DNA from: Gammaproteobacteria bacterium
GTDB lineage: Bacteria > Pseudomonadota > Gammaproteobacteria > Poriferisulfidales > GCA-002705445
NCBI GenBank assembly: GCA_018675635.1
Contig: JABGXU010000007.1
Span: 193,366-257,365 of the forward strand
Reading direction: 5' to 3'
Length of the DNA: 64,000 nucleotides
Both the position numbers and the translations under genes were made by a program. Positions 19,570 through 26,735 of the stretch are shown in pieces. Below the pieces are notes generated by a model. The model saw only the letters and a list, made by a program, of their open reading frames with translations, did not search any database and had not been told where the DNA came from. Each line of letters starts with the position of its first letter. The stretch's first letter is position 1.

Positions 19570-20295
19570 ATGAAAGAAGATCAAATAAATACTAGTCATA
19601 TCTTGAGCTCCTATGATGAGTCAATATCCGAAATTCAGTCAAAAACTTTAGAAATGGCTGGAGTAGTTGAGTCGTCATATTTAGACGCATTATCTGGATT
19701 AATTAAAGCTGATAGTGAGTTATCACATAAAGTCGCTACAAATGATTTCTTAGCAAATTCATTAGAGATCCAGATTGATGAAAAATGCAATACTATTCTT
19801 GCGTTACAAACACCAGTTGCTTCAGATCTAAGAAATATTATTGTGGTTTTGAGGATTATAACTGACCTTGAAAGGGTAGGTGATGAGGCTGAAAAAATTG
19901 CAAGATTATCTTTGAAGCTAAATTATGAAAACATTGATCCAGTTTTTTTAAAAACATTAGAGCATTTAGGTAATATCACATCATTGCTTCTTCATGGTGC
20001 TATTGATGCATATGCTAGAAAGTCTGTAGATCAGGCGTTAAAAGTTATTGAAGGTGACAAAGAAGTAGATTTGGAATTAGAGGTTTGCATGAGACAATTA
20101 ATTACTTTTATTGTTAAAATTGAAGATAATAAAGCAGTAAAAAATTTTTTAGACATATCTAATTGCGCAAGAAGTATAGAAAGAATAGGCGACCATGCAA
20201 AAAATATTGCACAGCACACTATTTACCTAATAAAGGGAAAAGATATTAGACATACTTCAGTAGAGCAGGTGCGTTCTGAACTTAATGAAACTTAA
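19570..20295 (+). CDS. phoU: Phosphate transport system regulator PhoU
   Basis: PhoU links Pst transporter status to PhoR and represses the Pho regulon when phosphate is plentiful. The 241 residues form the typical duplicated three-helix bundle. The metal-binding E/D-rich motif appears in both halves: RIITDLERVGDEAEKIA and ISNCARSIERIGDHAKNIA. It is transcribed away from pstCAB rather than at the operon's 3' end. Pho-box-like repeats lie directly upstream. Its last 4 bases overlap the end of the convergent argF. Confidence 0.97.
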   Translation: MKEDQINTSHILSSYDESISEIQSKTLEMAGVVESSYLDALSGLIKADSELSHKVATNDFLANSLEIQIDEKCNTILALQTPVASDLRNIIVVLRIITDLERVGDEAEKIARLSLKLNYENIDPVFLKTLEHLGNITSLLLHGAIDAYARKSVDQALKVIEGDKEVDLELEVCMRQLITFIVKIEDNKAVKNFLDISNCARSIERIGDHAKNIAQHTIYLIKGKDIRHTSVEQVRSELNET

Positions 20296-21194
20296 TTATT
20301 TTTTACTAAAAGATATTCAAGTAAAGCCTTTTGCGCATGAAGTCTATTTTCTGCTTCTTGCCAAATAACACTAAACTTACTATCTAAAACATCTGATGTA
20401 ACTTCTTCATCTCTGTGTGCCGGCATACAATGCATAAATATTGCATCTTTGTTTGCTAAATTCATAATTGCATTGTTTACTTGTAAAGGTTTGAATATTT
20501 TTTTCCTTTCTTCTTCTTCTTCTTCTTGACCCATACTAACCCAAACATCTGTAACTATTAGGTCGGCATTTTTTACTGCTATTTCAGGATCGTCAGTTAA
20601 TAAAATATTGTCTTTTTCATTATAAAGCGATGGCTTAAAATTTTTTGGAGTTGCAATAGATAAATTGAAATCAAATTGTTTTGAGGCATTTATATATGAA
20701 TTACACATATTATTAGAGTCACCTATCCAAGCAACTTTTTTCCCTTTAATATCACCTTTTAATTCTATAAATGTCATCATATCTGCAAGTAATTGACATG
20801 GGTGAACAAGTTCAGTTAGCCCATTTATAACTGGAACAGAAGATTTTGAGCAAAATTTTAAAACATCATTATGTTCATGTGTTCTAATGACTATACAGTC
20901 AACCATACTAGAGATAACTTTAGCAGTATCTTCGATAGGTTCTCCTCTTCCTAACTGAGTATCCCTATGCGATAAAAATAAAGTATTACCTCCAAAATGA
21001 CTCATGCCAACCTCAAAAGAAACTCTTGTTCTTGTTGAAGATTTATCAAAAATAAGCGCAAGTGTTTTATTTTGTAGAGGTGTATAAACAACACCTTGTT
21101 TTATCATTTTTTTTAGTTCAATCGCTCTTAAAATAAGATTCTTTAAATCCATTTTTGATATATCTAATAGTGTAAGAAAATTATTATTTTTCAT
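20292..21194 (-). CDS. argF: Ornithine carbamoyltransferase
   Basis: Condenses ornithine with carbamoyl phosphate to citrulline in arginine synthesis. The 300 residues carry the carbamoyl-phosphate-binding SSTRTRVSFEVG motif near residue 53, HPCQLLADMMT, and the ornithine-binding HCMPAHRDEEV motif. A run of six glutamates (QEEEEEE) near residue 223 is a local oddity in a surface loop. It overlaps the end of argD by 11 bases, so argD-argF are one operon. Confidence 0.97.
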   Translation of the reverse strand: MKNNNFLTLLDISKMDLKNLILRAIELKKMIKQGVVYTPLQNKTLALIFDKSSTRTRVSFEVGMSHFGGNTLFLSHRDTQLGRGEPIEDTAKVISSMVDCIVIRTHEHNDVLKFCSKSSVPVINGLTELVHPCQLLADMMTFIELKGDIKGKKVAWIGDSNNMCNSYINASKQFDFNLSIATPKNFKPSLYNEKDNILLTDDPEIAVKNADLIVTDVWVSMGQEEEEEERKKIFKPLQVNNAIMNLANKDAIFMHCMPAHRDEEVTSDVLDSKFSVIWQEAENRLHAQKALLEYLLVKNN

Positions 21195-22356
21195 TAGAAT
21201 ATCCTTTTAATATTTTTGACAATGTTTTAGATATAAAATTAGCATGATTTTTTTTGATTATTAAAGGGGGAAGCAATCTTATTACATTTTCAGAAGTAAG
21301 ATTTATTATTAAACCATTGTTAAGACAATCTTTTACAATATTAGTATTTTTTTTATAAATCTCTATACCAATCATTAGTCCTTTGCCTCTTATTTCATTT
21401 ATTATATCTAGATTTTTAGTTCTTTCTTTTAAATCTGATATTAAATAATCCCCCATAATTTTAGATTGCTTACACAAATTTTCTTCATTAATAATATCAA
21501 TAACCTTTGAGGCTACAGCACAAACAAAAGGATTACCACCAAAAGTACTTCCATGTGAACCAGGCACAAATAATTTGCTAACTTTATTATTTCCTAGGCA
21601 TACACCAATTGGCACACCATTACCAAGGCCTTTTGCTAATGTAATTATGTCTGGTTTTATATTTGAATGCTGATATGAGAACCACTTTCCAGTTCTTCCC
21701 ATTCCTGTTTGCACTTCATCAATTATTAATAAAATATCTTTTTTTTCAGTAATTTTTCTTATTTCTTTTAAAAAATTATCTGATGCAATTCTAATTCCAC
21801 CTTCGCCCTGAATAGTTTCTAGCATTATGGCAGCAATATTATTTTTACTTATAGCTTTTTTTACTGAATCAATATCATTAAATTTGCATCTAATAAACCC
21901 ACTTAGCAATGGTTTAAATCCTTTTTGAGCATTAGAACTTCCTGTAGCGCTTAGAGTCGCTATAGTTCTTCCATGCCATGCTTTGTCAAAAACAATAATC
22001 TTAGAATTTTTTAAATTCTTATTATTAGCATGCAACCTTACTAATTTTATTGCTGTTTCATTTGCTTCAGATCCTGAATTACAGAAAAAGGCTGAACTCA
22101 TTTTTGATATTTTGCAAAGTTTTTTTGCAAGTAATTCCTGATTTTTGATATTAAATAAATTTGATACATGTATAAGCTTTTGAGATTGTCTATTAATTGT
22201 TTTAGATATTTCACTATTACAATGACCAAGACCGCAAACTCCTATACCAGAGATAGCGTCTAAATATTTAGCACCATTTTTTGTATATAAATAACATCCT
22301 TTTCCATTATCAAATGATATCGAAAGAGGGTTATAATTTTTCATTAAATAATTCAT
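21184..22356 (-). CDS. argD: Acetylornithine aminotransferase
   Basis: Class III PLP aminotransferase of 390 residues that makes N-acetylornithine from N-acetylglutamate semialdehyde; it may also serve succinyldiaminopimelate. It has GIGVCGLGHCN, the FCNSGSEANETAIK phosphate-binding segment, IDEVQTGMGRTGKWF and the PLP-lysine region TLAKGLGNGVPIG. An in-frame ATG four codons downstream (22344) is an alternative start. It is upstream of and overlaps argF. The terminator at 22371-22395 separates it from the preceding gene. Confidence 0.95.
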   Translation of the reverse strand: MNYLMKNYNPLSISFDNGKGCYLYTKNGAKYLDAISGIGVCGLGHCNSEISKTINRQSQKLIHVSNLFNIKNQELLAKKLCKISKMSSAFFCNSGSEANETAIKLVRLHANNKNLKNSKIIVFDKAWHGRTIATLSATGSSNAQKGFKPLLSGFIRCKFNDIDSVKKAISKNNIAAIMLETIQGEGGIRIASDNFLKEIRKITEKKDILLIIDEVQTGMGRTGKWFSYQHSNIKPDIITLAKGLGNGVPIGVCLGNNKVSKLFVPGSHGSTFGGNPFVCAVASKVIDIINEENLCKQSKIMGDYLISDLKERTKNLDIINEIRGKGLMIGIEIYKKNTNIVKDCLNNGLIINLTSENVIRLLPPLIIKKNHANFISKTLSKILKGYSNEK

Positions 22357-22370
22357 ATTTAAAATCTCAA

Positions 22371-22395
22371 ATAAAAACGGCAGCTAATGCTGCCG
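22371..22395 (-). terminator. Rho-independent terminator of the PuuD-like gene
   Basis: On the minus strand a perfect 7-bp stem, CGGCAGC/GCTGCCG, with a 4-base loop is followed directly by TTTTTAT. It lies 44 bases after the stop of the minus-strand membrane protein gene. It is the best intrinsic terminator in the window. Confidence 0.9.
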
Positions 22396-22438
22396 AATAT
22401 TATTTCTATATTACTGCGAAACTTAAATAAATTCAATG

Positions 22439-23029
22439 TTATAGAGGTAATCCATGCATATGACTACTCATACACATTAACATAGGAATAGATAACAAAG
22501 TATTTGTTCTAGATGCCATTAACGCAATAACTTTACCTTTAGCAATTTTAGCGTCTGTAGCCTCAACCATACCTAGAATTCTTTTTTGATTGGGCCAAAT
22601 TAAACCCCAAACATTAAATAACATAATTGTTCCAAGCCATGCGCCAATTCCAATAACCTCAGCACCCGTTTGAAGTGAAAAAGCATCATGAACTCCAATC
22701 CCACTGACATGTAATGTAACTACCCCAGTTAACCAAGTTAATAGCGCTCCCCATCTAAAATAAAATAAAGCGTTTGGCGCAATATATTTATTTATTGCTG
22801 ACGGACCAGGGCCACCTTTATCTGCTAAAGCCTCTACTACTCCAGGAACCTGAACAAAATTAAAGTAATAAAGTAAGCCAATCCAGATTACACCAAAGAA
22901 AACATGTAGCCATGTCATTAATGAGTAAATATTAAATGCAGGATCACCATCTCCATAAGATAAGCTGATTATTATTGCTAGAACAAAACCTAAAGCTACA
23001 GTCATGGGTATTGATTTCAAAGGATTCAT
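22439..23029 (-). CDS. PuuD-like integral membrane protein (urate hydroxylase N-terminal family)
   Basis: A 196-residue protein with about five hydrophobic helices and conserved histidines within them (SLMTWLHVFFGVIWIG, VTLHVSG). The pattern WLHxFFGVxWIGLLYYFNFVQ and the C-terminal SRTNTLLSIPMLMCMSSH resemble the urate-oxidase N-terminal family (PF06181). The PuuD enzyme of that family is membrane-bound and carries a C-terminal cytochrome c domain. No CxxCH is present here, so urate oxidation is doubtful and a haem or quinone role is open. It is a single-gene unit ending in a strong terminator. Confidence 0.7.
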   Translation of the reverse strand: MNPLKSIPMTVALGFVLAIIISLSYGDGDPAFNIYSLMTWLHVFFGVIWIGLLYYFNFVQVPGVVEALADKGGPGPSAINKYIAPNALFYFRWGALLTWLTGVVTLHVSGIGVHDAFSLQTGAEVIGIGAWLGTIMLFNVWGLIWPNQKRILGMVEATDAKIAKGKVIALMASRTNTLLSIPMLMCMSSHMHGLPL

Positions 23030-23131
23030 TATTTTTACTCCTCGTAAAAAATATTATAATCTATTACATTCTATTCTTAGCTAAGAAATGATGCAAATAT
23101 GATTATATTAAAAAAATGGACAAAATAGGGT

Positions 23132-23137
23132 TAAAAT
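23132..23137 (+). promoter_or_regulatory. Candidate -10 of tsaE, 7 nt before ATG
   Basis: TAAAAT ends 7 bases before the tsaE ATG, and there is no Shine-Dalgarno sequence between. The hexamer is one mismatch from TATAAT. Confidence 0.35.
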
Positions 23138-23144
23138 AATATAT

Positions 23145-23606
23145 ATGGTATTTAGAATAAAATCAGAAAAAGAAACAGAAATAATAGCAAAAGCATTAAA
23201 TCGAGCTATAGAACTTCCGATAGTTATAGGAATAAAGGGAGAACTAGGGTCTGGAAAAACTGTTTTTGTAAGAAGCTTAATAAGATTATATAAAAAAAAT
23301 GAGAAAGTAAAAAGCCCTACATTCAGCTTAGTAGAAGAATATAAATATAATAAAATTGACATAACACATATTGATTTATATAGAATAAAAAAACATGAAA
23401 AATATTATTTAAATTACTCAGATTATATTTCAGAAAATAGTTTAATAATAATAGAATGGGTAGAAAATGATGAAAAAATAATGTTAAAATCTGATATTAT
23501 AATAGAGCTGAATATTATAGAAAAAAAACAAAGAGAAATTAAATTAGAAGGCAAGTCATCGAAAGGAAAGAAGATCATTCAAAGTATAAAAAATGTTCCT
23601 ATTTAA
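23145..23606 (+). CDS. tsaE: tRNA threonylcarbamoyladenosine biosynthesis ATPase TsaE
   Basis: ATPase of the TsaBDE complex that makes t6A37 on ANN-decoding tRNAs. The 153 residues match the family. Walker A GELGSGKTVF is near residues 33-42, followed by KSPTFSLVEEY, the HIDLYRI strand and the IIIEWVEN motif with the catalytic glutamate and tryptophan. It overlaps the following amidase gene by 14 bases, the common gammaproteobacterial tsaE-ami arrangement. It is a compact, Lys-rich version. Confidence 0.93.
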   Translation: MVFRIKSEKETEIIAKALNRAIELPIVIGIKGELGSGKTVFVRSLIRLYKKNEKVKSPTFSLVEEYKYNKIDITHIDLYRIKKHEKYYLNYSDYISENSLIIIEWVENDEKIMLKSDIIIELNIIEKKQREIKLEGKSSKGKKIIQSIKNVPI

Positions 23607-24756
23607 AAAAATTATCTCGAAAAGAAATTTTATAAAAATATTATTAGCAAATTTTTATTTTTCAATATTACCGTCATATTCATTATCATTAAATAAATTA
23701 AAAAGAATTCGATTTTATTACAATAATAAAAAACATAAATTACGTATAGTTTTAGACACATCTGAGAAAATTAATTACGATATTTTAAAAAGTATAAATT
23801 CAAAGACTTTTAAGATGTCATTAAATAATATCACAATTAATAATGATTTTAAAAATCCTAAAATAGATGAGGATATAATAAAAAATTTAAAGTTATCTAA
23901 TAACAATAATAACCTTACATTTTTACTTGATTCTCATAATACATTTAAATATAAAGTATTCACTTTGCTGCCAAAAGCTAAATATGATCATCGGCTTGTA
24001 ATAGATTTATTTTTTTTAAAAAGTTTTATTTCAGATGTAAAAAAAAATAAAAAAAATATTTTTAAGAGTAATAAATTAATTATTGCTATAGATGCAGGTC
24101 ATGGTGGAAAAGATCCTGGTGCTATTGGAAAAAATGGAACAAAAGAGAAAGATATTGTTTTATCAATTTCAAAAAAATTATATTCCTTATTAAAAAAACA
24201 GAAAAATATAAAACCTTTATTAATACGATCTAAAGATAATTTTATAACTTTGAGGCAAAGAATTTCTAAGGCAAGAGTCTATAAATCTGATTTATTTATT
24301 TCTATTCATGCTGATGCTGCTAGAAATAAAAAAGCTAAAGGTTGTTCTGCTTATGTTCTTTCACAACGCGGAGCTTCTACTGAGGCTGCAAAATGGTTAG
24401 CAAACAAAGAAAATTCAGCAGATTTGATTGGTGGCGTCAGAATTAATAATAAAGATAATACTCTTGCTGAGGTAATTTTGGATATGTCTCAGAGCGCAGC
24501 CATAGAAATTAGTATTAAAGCCGCGAATGAAATATTATTATCTTTGAAAAAAGTGTCAGTATTACATAGTAAAAATATTGAGCAAGCTGGTTTTGTTGTC
24601 TTAAAATCTCCTGACATACCATCAATATTAGTTGAAACTGGATTTTTATCTAACTATAAAGAAGAAAAAAAATTAAGATCTAAGAAATTTCAGCACGAAA
24701 TTGCGAATGCTATAAAAAAAGGAATATTATCAACAATAAAAAAAGGTATTATTTAA
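23593..24756 (+). CDS. N-acetylmuramoyl-L-alanine amidase with AMIN domain
   Basis: A periplasmic peptidoglycan amidase of 387 residues. A basic N-terminus and hydrophobic stretch (about 10-30) look like a signal sequence, followed by an AMIN-type domain (RIRFYYNNKKHKLRIVLD). The Amidase_3 zinc domain has IAIDAGHGGKDPGA near residue 158, the catalytic/metal glutamate in TKEKDIVLS, FISIHADA, and the C-terminal VETGFLSN. These are AmiA/B/C-type motifs, which cut septal peptidoglycan during cell separation. No LysM domain is visible, unlike AmiB of pseudomonads. It follows tsaE by overlap and converges on sohB with an 8-base overlap. Confidence 0.9.
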   Translation: MFLFKKIISKRNFIKILLANFYFSILPSYSLSLNKLKRIRFYYNNKKHKLRIVLDTSEKINYDILKSINSKTFKMSLNNITINNDFKNPKIDEDIIKNLKLSNNNNNLTFLLDSHNTFKYKVFTLLPKAKYDHRLVIDLFFLKSFISDVKKNKKNIFKSNKLIIAIDAGHGGKDPGAIGKNGTKEKDIVLSISKKLYSLLKKQKNIKPLLIRSKDNFITLRQRISKARVYKSDLFISIHADAARNKKAKGCSAYVLSQRGASTEAAKWLANKENSADLIGGVRINNKDNTLAEVILDMSQSAAIEISIKAANEILLSLKKVSVLHSKNIEQAGFVVLKSPDIPSILVETGFLSNYKEEKKLRSKKFQHEIANAIKKGILSTIKKGII

Positions 24757-25753
24757 ATATATTATTATCGTAATTTTTTTGAATAAATAAATTTAATACT
24801 TTGCTTGTAATGCCAGATGACAGTTTGGTTAATTTATCTGATAGTGTTTTTAATGGTTTGCATTGAATTCGAATGATATCGAATTTATCTTTTGCTGATA
24901 AAATATATTCATCACTTGTAATTATTTCATCTATTAAATTTAAATCTAAAGCATTTTTCCCATACCAATATTCACCAGTAGCTACTTTCTCAATGTCAAC
25001 ACTCTTTCTTTCGTTTTTAATAAAATTTTTAAATAGTTCGTGAATATCCTCTAGCTGCTCATTCAATTTTTTTCTATCTTTGTCTGTATTTTTACCAAAC
25101 ATTGTTACAGTTCTCTTATAATTTCCTGCAGTATGTTGCTCAAAAGCAATGCCCTTGTTTTGTAATAATTTATTAAAATTTGGAACTTGCGCTAATACAC
25201 CAATTGATCCAATTATAGCGAAAGGAGAAGCCAGAATTTTATTCCCAACACATGCCATCATATAGCCACCGCTAGCAGCTACTTTATCGACACATATAGT
25301 CAATGGGATTTTTTTATTTTTAATTCGTTTAAGTTGTGAAGCAGCAAGACCATGCTCATGAACTGTGCCACCAGAATTTTCTAAACGTAAAAGAACTTCA
25401 TCACCTTTTTTATACGATAAAATAACTGCTGATATTTCTCGTCTTAATGATCGTATTTCTGAAGCTTTAATATTTCCATGAAAATCTAAAACATATAATT
25501 TTTTTTCTATAACTTTCTTACCTTTTTTTCTTAATTTTAAATATTTTTTAAAATCAGAACTTGTAAGAATACTTTTTTTTACATTTTCTTCTAAAGATAA
25601 AAGTTCGCTATTTATATTTTCAATAACTAAATTCCCTTTATGTTTATTTTTTTTAGAATTTATTATAAAGTTTAGAATTAAAAGTATGCTAATCACCACA
25701 GTAATAGTTTTTAATAGGAAAAGACCGTAGTTTGATAATAATTCTATAAGCAT
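24749..25753 (-). CDS. sohB: Inner-membrane S49 peptidase SohB
   Basis: A 334-residue serine protease of the SppA/SohB family. An N-terminal transmembrane helix occupies about residues 10-30. The S49 core has LRLENSGGTVHEHGLAASQL, the nucleophile serine in VDKVAASGGYMMACV, and the ASPFAIIGSIGV segment with the NKLLQNKGI lysine region. This Ser-Lys dyad order fits bacterial SohB. The region after residue 240 includes EYWYGKNALDLNLIDEI, also family-typical. It lies one base after the RibD-C-like gene, so the two are probably cotranscribed. Confidence 0.92.
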   Translation of the reverse strand: MLIELLSNYGLFLLKTITVVISILLILNFIINSKKNKHKGNLVIENINSELLSLEENVKKSILTSSDFKKYLKLRKKGKKVIEKKLYVLDFHGNIKASEIRSLRREISAVILSYKKGDEVLLRLENSGGTVHEHGLAASQLKRIKNKKIPLTICVDKVAASGGYMMACVGNKILASPFAIIGSIGVLAQVPNFNKLLQNKGIAFEQHTAGNYKRTVTMFGKNTDKDRKKLNEQLEDIHELFKNFIKNERKSVDIEKVATGEYWYGKNALDLNLIDEIITSDEYILSAKDKFDIIRIQCKPLKTLSDKLTKLSSGITSKVLNLFIQKNYDNNIFK

Positions 25754-25754
25754 T

Positions 25755-26579
25755 TTATTTGCCTTTTAAGTTAAATACTTGATACAAAGTCTGTATTTTT
25801 TCTTTGTTATTTTTTTTTGTTCCTATGTACATTTCTTGTAGATTTAGATTAGTAAATTTTTTTAAGTAATCACCACGTATAATTTTATCGTAGTAATTTG
25901 TTCCTACTAAACCCATACTTACACTGCAGTATAGTTTGTCTAGAAGATTTTTACTAATCATTTGTTCCACTATTCTTGGACCTGCAATAAAATATATACT
26001 TCTTAGTTTGTTTTTTAAAATAAAATTATTTAAAATTGCTGGTGTTATATTATTTCCCTTGTATTTTACGATATTATATTTTTTTTCTATAAATTTGTTT
26101 ATTTTTTTAAATTCGTTAGATGTTGTTAAAATAGTTATTTGATTTTTATATTTTTCTATAATTTTATTTATTGGAAAATTTAAACTATTACTTAAAATAA
26201 TAATTTTTTGCTCAGGTAAATTATTTTTCAATCTCCATTTTTCTAGTGTTTTGTTATTTATTGATAATATGTCTCCATAATGCCCCTTGTTTAATCCACT
26301 AATGTATTGTGTATTTGTTACTAAGCAGTCAGATTGAGCATGAAGTTGACAAAAAAGTGAGAAATCTACATCATTTTTAATTTTATTTGGGGTCAATAAT
26401 AGCTTATTTTTCGTGTTAAATGTAGCTATTCTGCCATCAAAACTTGTTAGAAAATTTGCATAATATAATGGCTTTGAAGCTTTAGAATGCTTAATTAATA
26501 AGGGATTTAGATATAAGCTATCTACCTTATATATAAAATTTTTTTCAGGCGGATAAATTTTTTTTATCATTTGATTCAT
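25755..26579 (-). CDS. RibD C-terminal-domain-like reductase
   Basis: A 274-residue protein resembling the reductase half of RibD, which has the dihydrofolate-reductase fold. It has ANFLTSFDGRIAT (the family's S-x-DGxxA motif), a central NADPH-binding region ending in YFIAGPRIVEQMISKNLLDKLYCSVS (GGxxLxxxLLxxxLVDEL-like), and no deaminase zinc motif (HAE, PCxxxxxC). It could be a stand-alone 5-amino-6-ribosylaminouracil reductase or a reductase for another substrate. It is the first gene of a pair with sohB. Confidence 0.65.
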   Translation of the reverse strand: MNQMIKKIYPPEKNFIYKVDSLYLNPLLIKHSKASKPLYYANFLTSFDGRIATFNTKNKLLLTPNKIKNDVDFSLFCQLHAQSDCLVTNTQYISGLNKGHYGDILSINNKTLEKWRLKNNLPEQKIIILSNSLNFPINKIIEKYKNQITILTTSNEFKKINKFIEKKYNIVKYKGNNITPAILNNFILKNKLRSIYFIAGPRIVEQMISKNLLDKLYCSVSMGLVGTNYYDKIIRGDYLKKFTNLNLQEMYIGTKKNNKEKIQTLYQVFNLKGK

Positions 26580-26615
26580 AAATTCAATAATATAAACCTT
26601 TGTATTTTGCTAATA

Positions 26616-26663
26616 TAATTAACATATGTCGCTATAATTATTAATTATAGAGTAATTAACATA
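26616..26663 (+). promoter_or_regulatory. Palindrome flanked by direct repeats upstream of the 636-aa gene
   Basis: A perfect 19-base inverted repeat, CTATAATTA-T-TAATTATAG, lies at 26632-26650. It contains TATAAT (26633-26638). The 11-mer TAATTAACATA occurs on each side, at 26616-26626 and 26653-26663, 37 bases apart. The layout resembles an operator over a promoter. AT-rich sequence makes chance repeats more likely, so this is a candidate only. Confidence 0.4.
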
Positions 26664-26735
26664 AAAATATATGGTGAAGTATTTAATTTTAATATTATTT
26701 ATGGATGAATTTTATTTAATATAGGGGAGATAGTT

